Shown here piece by piece: positions 11,598 to 22,856 of a stretch of DNA of 64,000 nucleotides. Below the pieces are notes generated by a model. That model was given only the letters and a program-made list of their open reading frames with translations, was not told the origin of the DNA and did not search any database. Positions within the stretch are counted from its first letter, which is position 1; every line of letters starts with the position of its first letter. The translations under genes were made by a program, and so were the position numbers. This DNA comes from Metarhizium brunneum. Taxonomy: Eukaryota > Ascomycota > Sordariomycetes > Hypocreales > Clavicipitaceae. The stretch is from contig NC_089423.1 of NCBI RefSeq assembly GCF_013426205.1, positions 1,984,001 to 2,048,000 on the forward strand. Direction: 5' to 3'.

Positions 11598-12512
11598 GCA
11601 ACGCTTTGTTGTTTTTCTTCTTCTTTTTGCATCCCACGTAGATTACGCAATGTTACGGGTGGCGGAAGCTTGGCGTTGAGAGCCTTCGCGCTGGGAAGCC
11701 TTTGCACACAACGCCAAGTCATACTGGGCCGTTTTGTGAGGGGTCCGACGAGTAGTTAGTGTCCGTGCACGGGGTTGGCTGTCAGGAACCAAAATATGAT
11801 GTATGTACGGAGTACTATGTGGCTTGTTATCCAATTGGATCGCAGGACCCGTCTCTAAAACAAAGTATTGTTGGTGTGAGTTGTGGTTCTATCGAGGTGA
11901 TTGGTCGTTGCGGAATCAACCAGTTGACATGCTGCTTTAACTTGCACAACCCATCAACCCAACTTGGTTGCGCTCTGCCGTATACGTGGAGTTGAAACAT
12001 GTTTTGCATTTATTCATTAATTTTTTACCTGTCCCATTGTTCATGCCAGCTCTGCATCAGGCAGGCCCAATTGTACAAACACCACAGGCGGTCGTACCTA
12101 CACCAGAGAACCGTGACATGCCGAAGGAAGCACCATGCAAACACGACTCGCAATGCGTGATGCATTTATCCATGCATGAAAATGTCCTAGCTCTAGGCAT
12201 ATAATTCATCTAGATATCAATCTCCATGTCAAGGCCTACAGGTCAAAGGACAGAACCTCCAGGCTGCCCCATACCGCCTCCCAACGCATCCCAGATATGA
12301 TGCATTAACGTATCATAGTTAATGTCGTCCTTGGCACACGTTGGTTGAAATATGTCATGTGTATTGAAACATTCTAGTTTAGATTGTCTTTGGTACATGT
12401 GGGTTGGGATATATTATGCATTACATGTTCTTCTCAGCATCATCATTCCATCGTGCCGCAGATGTCGTCGTAAATATAGTACAAACACGCCAAATGCCGT
12501 GTACCTGGTCCG
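11598..12512. other. intergenic with a diverged 60 bp tandem repeat
   Basis: No gene is supported. The right half contains the 60 bp repeat listed separately; the rest should carry the promoter of the acetyltransferase and the 3' flank of the membrane protein. Confidence 0.5.
12297..12436. repeat. tandem repeat of about 60 bp, two diverged units and a partial third
   Basis: The best-matched 40 bp cores lie at 12324-12363 and 12384-12423, exactly 60 bp apart. Along them about ten differences are C/T or A/G transitions and few are transversions. A motif like ATGCATTA recurs at the unit borders. Confidence 0.55.
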
Positions 12513-13448
12513 TCACTGCAAAATGGCAAATTCCCAGCCGCTCCGAACGGCAGTAGGCGTCTTCAACTCGCTCTTCAGCCAGCATCTGTGATCGCTGCCA
12601 GCGTCCCCAGGGATCATGCCCCAACTGCACCCGGTGCAGTCCGGGTATCCAGCGCAGCTATTCATGCAGTCCTGCATGCTGGACGTCCACACAACACCCA
12701 AGTCGGCCGCCCCTTCGCTGCCGGTATAGTCGACTCCGCACACCCGTAAAAAGGTCTTTCTAACCGACAGGACTTCGTACTTGGTATTGTTCGCTGCGGG
12801 ACAGGCCAGCAGAGCCGTCTGCGTGGGGTTGGCCGCTATCGAGGTTGGAGTGACGGTATGGACCGATGGACTGTGTGTGTGGCACGGTTGTTAGTATACA
12901 CTAGGTCCTTTCTTTTTCTCCATTAGACGCAGCGGGATACTCTGCGAAACACTTCGTCTCAGGGGGCCCGCGCTTGAGACATACGTAGTAATAGTGGAGG
13001 AGTCATGTTCGTCTGATGTTGAATCATGTCTCGTACCCACTCCCACGCCCACGCCCACGCCAACAGCGATTGCGACAACTAGAATGGCTGCGGCGACAAT
13101 CATGCAAAACAATCGCTTGCCGAGGCCGCATATTGTTGCCTGTGGGATAGGAGCAGGAGGAGCCACGTGATCGTAGCTGTAATCGTACGAGTACGCGCCA
13201 GCAGCATGCGGGCCTGTGCTCAAGCTGTCCTGTTGGTAACCGTCATGGTCCAAGGGAGGTGGAGTTCCTTCGCGATAAAACGTCAACTGGTCCTCTGCCC
13301 ATGTGACGCCCTTTGGTTTTGTAGGAGTCATTGGCCGGTTGGCCCCTGAGGAGTTCGAATCGTGCGAGTTCGATGTGTTTGCGTTTGAAGGCTGCGCTGG
13401 CCCTCGTGAGCTGTCGTTTGCCGCGTCTCGCCGCGTAGACATGTCCAT
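12513..13448 (-). CDS. single-pass membrane protein with extracellular PAN/Apple-like Cys domain
   Basis: Two exons (12985-13448 and 12513-12870; GTATGT donor, CACAG acceptor) give 273 residues. The first 110 residues are polar and rich in Asn, Ser and Pro. A hydrophobic segment of alternating Val and Gly follows (about residues 115-145: CMIVAAAILVVAIAVGVGV). The C-terminal domain has six or more Cys, with CMNSCAGYPDCTGCSW near its middle and a final WEFAILQ, the spacing of PAN/Apple-like domains in fungal wall and membrane proteins. Probably N-terminus in the cytosol with the Cys domain outside, perhaps for carbohydrate or protein binding. I chose the ATG at 13448 (MDMST) because the upstream in-frame codon is GTG. 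Confidence 0.72.
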
Positions 13449-14442
13449 CGTTGTTGCCTCCTTGACCACGGGGAAAGTTATGGTAATGATGAGAATCTAG
13501 AGAAACTCGAGCTCCGCACTCTGCCGGAGAGCCGCGCTCTTGTCTTTGCTTGCCCGCTTCGCGTCAATCAGGTTTACGGCCGCGTATGTCTAGGCTTGGC
13601 CTTGAAGATTGACGAGGCGTCAACGACGGCCGCAGCCGACAATCCGGGCCACAGAGTCTCTCCCGACCTTCTCTTTTTTCGGGGCTTACTTTTTTGGAGA
13701 TGTTTCCTTTTTTTTTTTTCCTTTTTTTTTTTTTTTTTTTTTTTCCGAAACGGCGACGGCGGGCGTTTTGCGGCTTTTGTCAGATTCTAATTTCCCCGTC
13801 GATGGTGAGACGAATGCCAGGTTTATCACGTGGGTCGCCTCCTTCTTGGCAGCCAAAGCGAAAGCGAGCGAACAGGGATGACATGTTGGACGACCTGACG
13901 AGACGAATTTGTTAGCACAGCCACTGTTGCCCGGCTGTCTTGACACTTGAACCTCATACCCTTGACAAGTTGGCATGATCGCTACTCGTTTTCTAAATGT
14001 TCGATGCTGATGAACCGCTAGAAGAGTGCTTTTGATGGACCGAATCCCACTCGGATAATCCATACATATGCTTTTTGGGAGCAAGCAAACGTAAGCCGAA
14101 CAATTGAGCATGGGGATACCCGACTTTGACGACTTGTCACAATCTCTGAAACTGCCTACCAGACTCTATTGCTCGATACATGCAGGCTCAGGCCGCATCT
14201 GCTGCGCCTGCTTTCTGTTGCCAGCACAGCTATTCATACCGAGTACGCGTCGACTACAATGATTCAGTCTTTTATTACGGCGCTTTGGTGCCCTTGAACG
14301 TCTACACATTTCCGAATCCGCTCCATCTCGTAGCTCTACCGAGTACTTGCTCGAGGCATACCGAATATCAACCCAGGTATTCGATGTTCGTTGGACCAAG
14401 CCAGAACCACCCAGATTCCCAGAGACTTAAGCGCCAGAGAAG
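13449..14442. other. intergenic with a long poly-T tract
   Basis: Besides the T-tract at 13707-13744 I see no gene. The region is the promoter side of the membrane protein and the 3' side of the HET gene. Confidence 0.5.
13707..13744. repeat. poly-T tract
   Basis: Runs of T interrupted by two CC pairs, 38 bp, about 260-300 bp upstream of the membrane-protein start. Confidence 0.9.
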
Positions 14443-16626
14443 CTATGCTGATTCCTGGTCTCTCTGGCTTCCGTCAAACAACTCACTCCGCCATCCCCTA
14501 CAATCGGGAGTCAAAAAGGTCATCTCGATATCTTTCGACGTAACCCCGAAGCCCTGTGTCGTATTTATGCGGGCGCTTACACCCACGCGCACGTCGGAGT
14601 GTGGAAGCAGGTCCAAGATTCTGTCTCCTTCGCGTTGATTGTCACTACTTAGATCTGGCATCACTTGCTTCCGAGAGCCTTGCCGAGTAATGATTTGCCA
14701 GCACGGGTCAGAGCTCCTTTTCACCAACCACGCATGCAGCTGTTTTTGATACTGCAAATCATCTTTTCCAGCTTCGTGAATAGGGACATTAACCTCCTCG
14801 GTAAAGTCCGACGCTCTAAAAATACGACACCAGGGCCTTGCGGTGGTGTTTTGCCCAACTTGGCCTTGCCGTCTGGTTTCGTCGTGATGCAGGCCCCAGA
14901 TGAGGTACATGTTCATCTTTGCCGTTGAACCTGACATTCCAATCTCGAATAGGTGGATGCCGGCCATAAGACCGAAGCCCCCTTTGCAGTTGTACTTGAC
15001 AAAACTCCGCAGCATAGGCACTGTGGGCGGACAAGAGTCGTGACAGTATATCCTCGGATACCCTCCCATGGTCTTCACAGTCAGGACGCAATTACCCCGG
15101 AGAGGCTGATTAATTACACAACAAACGGCATCAATTGACGACATTGTCTGGTCGAATCCTCGAGGCGCTGAGCGCAGCAGGCTCGGTCCGCTGGGACGTA
15201 CAAGAATTCTGACGGCTTTCTGGACGCACTCATCCACAAAAACTTGCCGAATAGCCGTCCAGTTCGACCCAGGATCTTGGATATTTGGGTTACCATGATA
15301 TACCGAGAGAGTTATGGCAGCTGGGCTCTCCTGCATCCTCCGTGGGTTCACGACAAAGACTGAATCGTGAGAAATTCGTCGGTATAGGTCTGCACCCATG
15401 TGTGACATGAGAATGGCCGGGCGGGCAACATAGTCCGAAGCGCTGTGACAATTCAATATACCCAGGGCCCAGCCTTCTTCCGTACCAAGCTCTTCATCCG
15501 AGCCGTCGCCAAACGGATATCCGACTTTGCAAGGGCACAACCAGAGTGTCAACTTGAGCAACGTCTCTGTCAATTCTACTGGCTCCATACTTTCAACAAG
15601 GCCGACGGCCAGCCGGGGAACCATTTCATTGTCGAAATCATAATACTCCCTCTGAGCCACGATGGGCGGCACCGCCTCGAAACCCTTGGGAGAGCTGGAC
15701 AGACAACCCGGACGTCTAAGCGATTGTTCGCCCCTTTCTGTTTTTTCCCTCCACAGAAGAAGGGAATGGTCGTTGTTCCGCGCCAGGATGGCCGACTGCA
15801 ATCTCATGAATGCCTTGCCACCCTCGCCGTACAGCAGCGGAAGATGTACGTTGAACAAGCCGATGAGAGAATAGGACATGTCCTCGACTCGGGTGGTGGA
15901 GCGGCGTGCCGCCCAGTTCATGATGATGGCTGCGTTTAGAGAGCCGAGAATATCTGGTAGGTTGTCCTTGGCGTTGCATCCTTTGCATTTTCCGTTGCGA
16001 ATGGGGGGCAATGCATCGACACTCGAAACAGACGAGCACATGCAGTGCCGGCTAGTGAAGACCTGTGGGAGTATTCTGGTGCGGTCGCATATGGCGCTGG
16101 AGAGAGCCTCGTCTCTGGACCCGAATCCAACCCAGTTCTTGTCGAAAAAGACAACCCTTCTCGGCGCAATGAGTTCCTGGAGCGTCCAGCCGCGATCAAA
16201 CCAGCGAGACGAGCAGAAGTCGTTGTTCCCAACCAGCATTGTGACTTGAGTGTGTCGTTGGATTGGCAGGGCTCGCCCGCCCGGCACCTCAAAGTCCTTC
16301 AGGTAGACGTAGCACGTTGAGGATTGTTGATACCACTTGAACATGGAGTTGATGGCCTCGGAGAGCTCGGCGCTACTGCTCTTGTCGATGCAGCATGCGT
16401 CGATCCATACGTAAGCAAAGCCGTCGAGCGCCGCTTGGTGGCAACTCTCTGTGACTTTTTGGAATTCTGGCAGGCCTTGTAGAAGCTCTGTTGACGTAGT
16501 GCATAAATCGTCGTATGTAATCTCGATGCTGTCCCAGGTATGCGACAAGATGGCGTAGGGAGGGATGCTTTCCTCTGGCCCGTTGAAGGTTTCTAGGAGG
16601 AGGGTGTGGGCATTCAGAAGACGCAT
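14443..16626 (-). CDS. HET-domain heterokaryon-incompatibility protein
   Basis: One uninterrupted frame of 727 codons from the ATG at 16626. The HET domain fills residues about 24-155, with all three classical blocks: PYAILSHTW, YVWIDACCIDKSS with NSMFKWYQQS, and RWFDRGWTLQELIAP. The other 570 residues form the variable C-terminal part, with no repeats I recognise. HET proteins act in fungal non-self recognition: paired with a partner they trigger cell death after hyphal fusion. The opening MRLLNAHTLLLE is typical of the HET-E/HET-D-like group, but no NACHT or WD40 part is attached, so it is a HET-only architecture. No partner gene is evident next door. Confidence 0.92.
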   Translation of the reverse strand: MRLLNAHTLLLETFNGPEESIPPYAILSHTWDSIEITYDDLCTTSTELLQGLPEFQKVTESCHQAALDGFAYVWIDACCIDKSSSAELSEAINSMFKWYQQSSTCYVYLKDFEVPGGRALPIQRHTQVTMLVGNNDFCSSRWFDRGWTLQELIAPRRVVFFDKNWVGFGSRDEALSSAICDRTRILPQVFTSRHCMCSSVSSVDALPPIRNGKCKGCNAKDNLPDILGSLNAAIIMNWAARRSTTRVEDMSYSLIGLFNVHLPLLYGEGGKAFMRLQSAILARNNDHSLLLWREKTERGEQSLRRPGCLSSSPKGFEAVPPIVAQREYYDFDNEMVPRLAVGLVESMEPVELTETLLKLTLWLCPCKVGYPFGDGSDEELGTEEGWALGILNCHSASDYVARPAILMSHMGADLYRRISHDSVFVVNPRRMQESPAAITLSVYHGNPNIQDPGSNWTAIRQVFVDECVQKAVRILVRPSGPSLLRSAPRGFDQTMSSIDAVCCVINQPLRGNCVLTVKTMGGYPRIYCHDSCPPTVPMLRSFVKYNCKGGFGLMAGIHLFEIGMSGSTAKMNMYLIWGLHHDETRRQGQVGQNTTARPWCRIFRASDFTEEVNVPIHEAGKDDLQYQKQLHAWLVKRSSDPCWQIITRQGSRKQVMPDLSSDNQREGDRILDLLPHSDVRVGVSARINTTQGFGVTSKDIEMTFLTPDCRGWRSELFDGSQRDQESA

Positions 16627-17423
16627 GTTTTGTTCCGATTCGGATGAGCAAGTCGCCGTCGCCCACTGGTCGAGACCAGAAGCAATGGTTTTGTTGATGC
16701 GGACGCCTGTTGGTTCTGTAGCTGCCTCGCGGGATAAGATGCATCATGCTGCACAAACCCCAAGGCGCGCCCAGGCTCGGAACGCGGACATTCTCATCAA
16801 AAAGAGAGAGATTTACAAATCTGCTGATGGCTGTGAGACACTCATGCGGGGGACATGGATATGGCCGGGGACATGGCCGAGTTGGACAGGGTCCTTGTCC
16901 CGGGGTTGCACTCGATGATGACTCTTGTCGTATTTCAGCTTGGACAAAGATGTTTGGCCACGCCCAGATGCCTTATCAACGCGCAATCCTAAAGCTAGTC
17001 TTCTACTGTGTTATACGAGGCCGATGTGCTGACAGATTTTGCCAGAGACCGACTATACAAGTAGCTAGTTAGAAACCACTGGGCGTAAACTACTGTCCAT
17101 CTGCATGCGAGTCGTGACTCGTGAGCACGGAGACAAGTCTTGCTGGCAAATTGTTGGTGGCGCGAGAACCGCCAATCATTGGAAATATAATACCTTTTAT
17201 TAAAGAGTGAGGATGTACTGTAACAAAGTAAAACAAGAGTTGTCGGTTTGTAAGTGCCAGCACTTCATCCGCTGGCCAAATTCAGAGCATATACCTTTCG
17301 CCTTCTCGGGTATCATCCAGTTTCCCTCCGCCATATTTGCCTTTGTCATTCTGCTCAAAAAAAAAAAAAAACCCCCCCAGCAGGAGAGATACAAAAAAAA
17401 ATGAATCATGTCGGGTGAGTAAT
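16627..17423. other. intergenic
   Basis: Promoter side of the HET gene and 3' side of the next gene. A run of A followed by a run of C (17357-17378) is the only notable feature. Confidence 0.5.
17357..17378. repeat. poly-A/poly-C tract
   Basis: About fifteen A followed directly by seven C, just beyond the 3' end of the neighbouring minus-strand gene. Confidence 0.85.
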
Positions 17424-18446
17424 CTAACAGCATAGTCGGGCTCTCAACTCGTCATTCAGTAACTCCGCTTCCGGTATGGCAATAGTGATCTTGTGGCCCA
17501 TCTCCGCACCCATGACAGGATCAAGTTCTTCATTCTTCGGCGTTGTCGGTGGCGTCGGAACGTCGACTTGAGTAATTGATACAACAGTGTGCTTGACCTG
17601 CTCTGCGGCACTTATGACCAAGGACTTTTTTGGGTGACTCTGTGCAGGATCGGGCTCTCCGGCCGGACTGGCGCCGGCGTCGACGGCACCAGACTCGCGA
17701 TTCTCACGAACGGTGCCCTTGCGGCCCAGGTAAGAGGCAGACCGCTGTGGCTTGTCCTTTGGAGAACTCTCACTGCTCTCCAACGATGCCACTGAGCCTG
17801 TGACGGCCGCAGCAATCGCCTTCTTGCTTCTTCGAAACGACATCCAAAAATTGCGCTTCTTCTTTGGGTGGCTTGCCAGCGGCTCGACGTCGCGGGCTTT
17901 TTTCCATTTATGCGTTGAGGGCTTTTTGGCGGCTTGGCTGTCCGCGGGCTGGCGCTTTATGGAAATCGGAACAATGGGCGGCGTCCAGTCCGCCATTCTT
18001 CTGTTATCGTCGTCGTCTGATTCGCTTCGAATTATCCACGGGGCAATGTAAATTGGCAATCCTGTTGCTTCATCCATGACTTCTTCTACCGGGAATACGT
18101 CCTCCCATGTGACTTCGTAGATGGAGGCTGACATTGGTTGTAGCATGGACGACGGGAGGGGACACGAATGCTCTTCGGCGGATTGCGGCATTTCGAATAC
18201 TGTCGGAATGGCTGATCCAGCATATATAGACGATGAGGAAGAAGGCGGGCTGATGGGCGGCGGTTCTTCTGAACAATCTCGCGGAGTTCGCTCGGGACTC
18301 TTTAAAGGCACCATGGGGACTGGCGGCTCACACGCAGTCGTCTCTGAATAAGGGATTGCTACCAATCCATCTTCTTCGCGGCATGGTTGGGTTGTTGTGG
18401 GTGTTGAGGCGTTTTGCTGCTCCGAAATACACGTAGATTCGTCCAT
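17424..18446 (-). CDS. hypothetical disordered protein, Pro/Ser-rich
   Basis: One exon, 340 residues from the ATG at 18446 (MDEST). I do not recognise the family. The first 120 residues are rich in Pro, Ser and Thr with an EEPPPISPPSSSSS stretch; a short ordered-looking block around VTWEDVFPVEEVMDE and LPIYIAPWI follows; then a basic cluster (KKKRNFWMSFRRSKK) that could be a nuclear-localisation or membrane-binding patch; then a further disordered tail. The frame is open for about 50 codons upstream, without an ATG, so the MDEST start is preferred. No signal peptide and no membrane segment. Confidence 0.65.
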   Translation of the reverse strand: MDESTCISEQQNASTPTTTQPCREEDGLVAIPYSETTACEPPVPMVPLKSPERTPRDCSEEPPPISPPSSSSSIYAGSAIPTVFEMPQSAEEHSCPLPSSMLQPMSASIYEVTWEDVFPVEEVMDEATGLPIYIAPWIIRSESDDDDNRRMADWTPPIVPISIKRQPADSQAAKKPSTHKWKKARDVEPLASHPKKKRNFWMSFRRSKKAIAAAVTGSVASLESSESSPKDKPQRSASYLGRKGTVRENRESGAVDAGASPAGEPDPAQSHPKKSLVISAAEQVKHTVVSITQVDVPTPPTTPKNEELDPVMGAEMGHKITIAIPEAELLNDELRARLCC

Positions 18447-20142
18447 GATGGAGCGATTTGGATATATGACAGTGATTAATGTGGTGTGATAGAGCCTTGT
18501 GCCCGTTTTGAAGATGAGGTCGGGGGAAATCTTTCTCAATAGAAGAGAACGGGCGCGCGAGGGGTATCTTCGCTGCTGGAATAACGAAGAACTCAAAGCT
18601 CAGGGTCGGTTGACGACTGCGGCGTTTGCCTAAATACCCCCGTCAAGCTCTGTTTGACTCCTAGCCCGGGAAAGTCAATCGGGGAGGAAAGAAGACGAGC
18701 ATGCTTCCATGGCCTGTAGGCTGTGGGTAGGTAAGGGGTCATCATTCATTGGATGTTACTCTGACAATAGCGACACTGAGAGTTCAGACCTTACCAGAAA
18801 GTGTCTCTGTTCCTGATGAAGCAACTTGGAGCTCACCAGAAAGTGGACAGCTTAGCTCCGGAAGCTGTTGAGTCATCTGGGATCATCTGATATCAATTTG
18901 AGCTATCCCAGACACGGGCGAGTCTGAATTAGGACGTAGGTCCTGTTCTTGAGAAGTAAACTTTGCTCACAGTGCCCCCGATTGTATGAGGCACTTGGCC
19001 AGAAGTGCGTATAGTCAGGGATTTGCTATCTCGGAAAAGCCTTTTGAGGGCAACTGATTTGATGATATCCTGCCGTGATGGACGCAGCCTACCGTGTTGC
19101 GAAACCCACGTCTCTCTCTCCAAGTCATCGCGACACAAATGGTGGTGTCCACGATCTTGTAGACTGAAATCGTACAGCATCAGGAGCAATGTTGACCCGC
19201 CGTCTTTCAAGGAGAATAAAGTTTGGACGAGCTGTGGCCTAACCGGTCGACATCTTAGTTCCGGCTCCCACCGTGGCTAAAACCTATATACTTATTAGTG
19301 CAATGGAATAATGACGTTGAGATATTGCATTAACGCCCGGATTGGACATGAGAATGCTTCCACGAACCACTAAGGGGACGCCGAACTGGCACTGGCGCTT
19401 TATCGATCCCGAGGTCGATACTCGACTTGTAATGGTAGCCGGCGAGGTTGTCACAGATGCTGCTACATCTGGTACGTTGTGTGCCAGCTTCTCGGCGATA
19501 TGTGTATGGGCAGGAACTCATCGAGCATCAACGTAGAGAACATTGTGTTTTGGGAGTTGTTGCGGGCAAGACAAGACAGGAGGCATCGGATACGGAGAAA
19601 TTAAAAATGGCACATAATTTGATACATCGATGCCGAAGCATCCGTTACTGGTACGACACAAAATCTGATGCAAAAAAAGGGGCCCCTCGATATTTCTCGT
19701 TAATCCCCATCAACACATGTCTTTGCTTTGAGCCACAGGTACGTATGTCTCTTTGAAACTTGGCTGCAAGACAGCATGTTGGCTAGCTACCCTGTGGCTG
19801 CTGTTCGACAGGACTTGTCCGAATCAACGGGCGCCAGAAAATTTCTGCCACCAAGGTCTGAGTATGGTGTTGGGTGCATAGCTTTGCAAAAGCGTCAGTG
19901 TTTCTTGAGTATTATTAATATATTTATTTAATTTTGAGTGGAATATGTGATAGACATTGATACGCCCTTAAACAGACCCACTACAGTTCAACCAACTGCG
20001 GTATAAGATTCCAAATGAAGGTGTCGTTTAGTCGTTCTGTAAGTCATTCATCTCCTCTGGAGAATATCACTAAATCGCAAATAAAATTGCAAAAAAACCA
20101 CTCCTTTCAATTCTTGTTGAACCACCATGTGATTCCAAGTCT
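18447..20142. other. intergenic, 1.7 kb
   Basis: Several short open frames (for example 18929-19210 minus, 19342-19536 plus) lack recognisable domains. I see no gene I can support. AT content rises near 19900-20100 next to the end of the But2-domain gene. Confidence 0.45.
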
Positions 20143-21167
20143 TTAGCACTTGGTGATGTATAGACCAATAGGCGAAGGATTGTAATCCTGGAAATAACGA
20201 AAGTTGGTGTCACCGCAGTCGCTCATTTCGAAACCGATGGCCTGACCAGCTGGGCAGGGGAACGAAGCGATTGTGTAGCTGTTTCCCGGGGCGACAGTGG
20301 TAATACCGTAGTCGGTCTTCTTTCCAGGCTGGTTGTTCCAGGTCGTGCCTTGGGTGGCGGGCGAGTTCAACAGGGAGAAGTCAATCTTGCCATCTCCTGA
20401 AAAGTTGAAAGACGATGTAGTAAGTTGGTCTTGTCTGGGGAAGAGGAAGACCAGGGTGCAAGTCTTGCCTGCATCAGCTGCGGGGATATCAAAATTAAAG
20501 ATGGATGATATGCTGGAAGTAACTTCGCCAAAGAAGGACGTCCCGGCTGCCTTGTCAGGGTTTGACTTGTCAACGGAGACGATGAGGTGAGGGAACTCAT
20601 ATGCGCCGTTGAGGTTGGCAGGACAGCTCTTGGCTGGTTGAGGAGGAGGAGGACATGCTATATGACAACCGTCGGCGGTCAGTGTAACTTCGCCGCAGTT
20701 GATGCCTTCGTTGGGGCCAAGGTAAATGTTATACTGGTTGTCGTCGCCCGTTTCACATTGATAGAAGGTAGTCTGTCCGTGATAAGAGACCCTTCCATCA
20801 CAGCCAATTGTGAATCCAGAGTCAGGTGGCTGATTGGTATCACACTGAAGGACTCGGGTGGGAGCTACAGCATACCAATTAGTTCTTGAACGTCGTCTAT
20901 ATGGGGACTTGGAATCATCAACAAGACAGAAAAAGTAGGGAAAATAAACTCACGAGTCCACCAACAGCCACGGCCGTTCCTATCCCAAATCTTGTCACCG
21001 TCAATGTGAAAAGTAGTCTGTGGAATATTGCCGAATCGAATCTGGCCACCATTGAGCTCGCCCAAAGGTCCGCCGTGAGAACCGGCAGCGTTCATGTGGA
21101 AATCACATTCGGAATTACGCACGACGGCAGCATTGGCTAGGCCAACATAAAGCAGAAGAGACAGCAT
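20143..21167 (-). CDS. secreted But2-domain protein
   Basis: Two exons (20954-21167, 20143-20864; 89 nt intron) give 311 residues. A signal peptide (MLSLLLYVGLANA) comes first. A Cys-containing N-terminal module follows, with WDRNGRGCWW and QTTFYQC. A short Pro-rich linker (CPPPPQPAKSC) leads to the C-terminal half, which matches the But2 C-terminal family: FFGEVTSSIS, CTLVFLFPRQDQ, FNFSGDG, VAPGNSYTIASFPCPAGQ and the end IGLYITKC. Family members in filamentous fungi are mostly small secreted wall-associated proteins of unknown role. The acceptor at 20865 is favoured because it restores the phase and a plausible TRVLQCD. Confidence 0.85.
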
Positions 21168-22379
21168 AATGATCAGTGGCAGTAACCAGATGGAACTGGA
21201 AGAAACCTTTTGAGAATGATGCCGTTTTTGACAAGAATTTAGAAAACTGGATCACTAAATAGATGAGGTTAATGACATGCCATATATGCACATATGTAAT
21301 GTTCATGTTTCAATAGTCGGTTATTCCGACTTTGAAAGGCCTTATATATTCTCATGCCATGTCACCGCTCCTCTCCATGTCCATGTATTGTGTCGCCGAG
21401 CATCCGAGCTGAGAAGGCACAAGTCTGCAAAGACATCGTCATAGCATACTCTGGCTGAGCAAAAAGAGCGTCATCCAGAGACTCATCATTGACTTGCACC
21501 GGAACAGTACATGCCAAACGCAGCCACCCACGTCCTTGGGAGATGTGAGGCTGCAGAAATACGAGGAAATGACTTTGAACAACCAACTGAGAAAGCCAAG
21601 CTGGGGAAAGATTACCGATGTAAAGAGGAGAAGCTGACGATCCGGGAGACAGGTGTCCAAGGAAGGATCTTTAACCTCGCTCCTAGACCAACCATGACTG
21701 CGGCTAGTAGGGAAGAATAAAAAATTTGATAAAATCTGTTTGCTCTCACAAACTACTCTGTAGTTATTAGTCGTATGGCTTCGGTCCCAGAGCCCAATTG
21801 GTGCCGATCGCTTGGACAAAACGCTCATTCCCCGTTTTGGCCTGACAATGATGAACTTGGAGCCAGCCGCGTTCTGCTCTGTGCGACCTCTCGTATTCGA
21901 TGCTGTCAGAATCTTCTGGCCTACGGTGAGGCGGCTGAGGTGTAACCATGTGTAACCATCAAAAGGGAAACACAACGCCCCGCAAGAGACGAGCCAGCAG
22001 GCTTGCCAAGTCGGCGATTCGGCTAGGAAAAGCTGGGGATGAGGGAGGTTGTGCAATAAGCTGTTTTGTGTTGGGCGTGTATGACGGCATTCGGTGACCA
22101 CTGCTCTTCGCCATGAGCGGCAATGGACTTGGATGGATGAAGCCAAGATCAACGACGCACTAGCTTATATTCGCATGATCCATGTTTTAATCAGACCTGA
22201 CATAATTCGTTAGTCGATCGCTGGCGATGTCTGACTGCATGGACGCATTGCCATTGAAAATCGTGTCGCCACCAAACGCCTGCTCACTTGGTTTTGTTTG
22301 TTTCCCACTTCCAATCTGCATGCATCTCATTGCCACATTTGGAATACAGTCTTCCAAAACAGTAAACACTTGGCAGAAC
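21168..22379. other. intergenic, no supported gene
   Basis: A 237-codon open frame on the minus strand (21439-22152) starts with TTG, has no ATG in its first hundred codons and resembles no family, so I did not annotate it. The first bases hold the promoter of the But2-domain gene. Confidence 0.45.
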
Positions 22380-22856
22380 CAGTACTCCGTACACAATAGA
22401 ATTTATGTGTGGTGAGAGGGATGTGTACCCATCGCAAAATGTCGAACGAGTCTTGAAAACTAATGGGAAATTTGTGCTCTCGGCATTGATGACGGCGATG
22501 CCCACTCGGAGCTCAATGGCGCGACATGTCGAATCGTCTGTTTCGAGCCTGCCGGTCACAAAGCCTCCGCCATGCACGTACATTCACAATGGGAGACGCT
22601 CATCAGCTGCCGGTGTGCAGTGATAGAGGCTGACAGCGATGCAACTGCCGTCCCGCACGTCGAGTTTGGTGATGGTGAGGTCATCTTGAGCAGTAACAGG
22701 GTCGTCGGCGCGACTCATGCCAACTACTTTTGTGCCGGGGGGCAGATTGTTCGGGAACCGACTGTATTTAGTGTCTCAGCGGGTGGCTCGGTTTTGAGGA
22801 TTGCTTGCATCCACCTATTCCGGATCGGAGTTTGCAAGACGCTGAAATTCAGCCAT
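22380..22856 (-). pseudogene. decayed alpha/beta-hydrolase (HGGG esterase/lipase type)
   Basis: From the ATG at 22856 the frame reads MAEFQRLANSDPE, then a TAG stop, then on in the same frame through another stop (TGA) and SRFPNNLPPGTKVV; a third stop (TGA) comes just before MYVHGGGF, the oxyanion-hole motif of the hormone-sensitive-lipase-like esterases. After VGIAVINAE the family's YRLAPE is lost, and the frame shifts by one base so that DSFDILRWV continues. At least three stops and one frameshift show that the copy is dead. The serine-nucleophile part is missing or unrecognisable. I describe the remnant only and offer no repaired version. Confidence 0.75.

Noticed and set aside
18929..19210. 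93-codon minus-strand frame
   Set aside because: No domain and no flanking exon; too weak to annotate.
21439..22152. 237-codon minus-strand open frame
   Set aside because: It starts with TTG, has no ATG in its first hundred codons, shows no domain and has an odd composition; probably chance.
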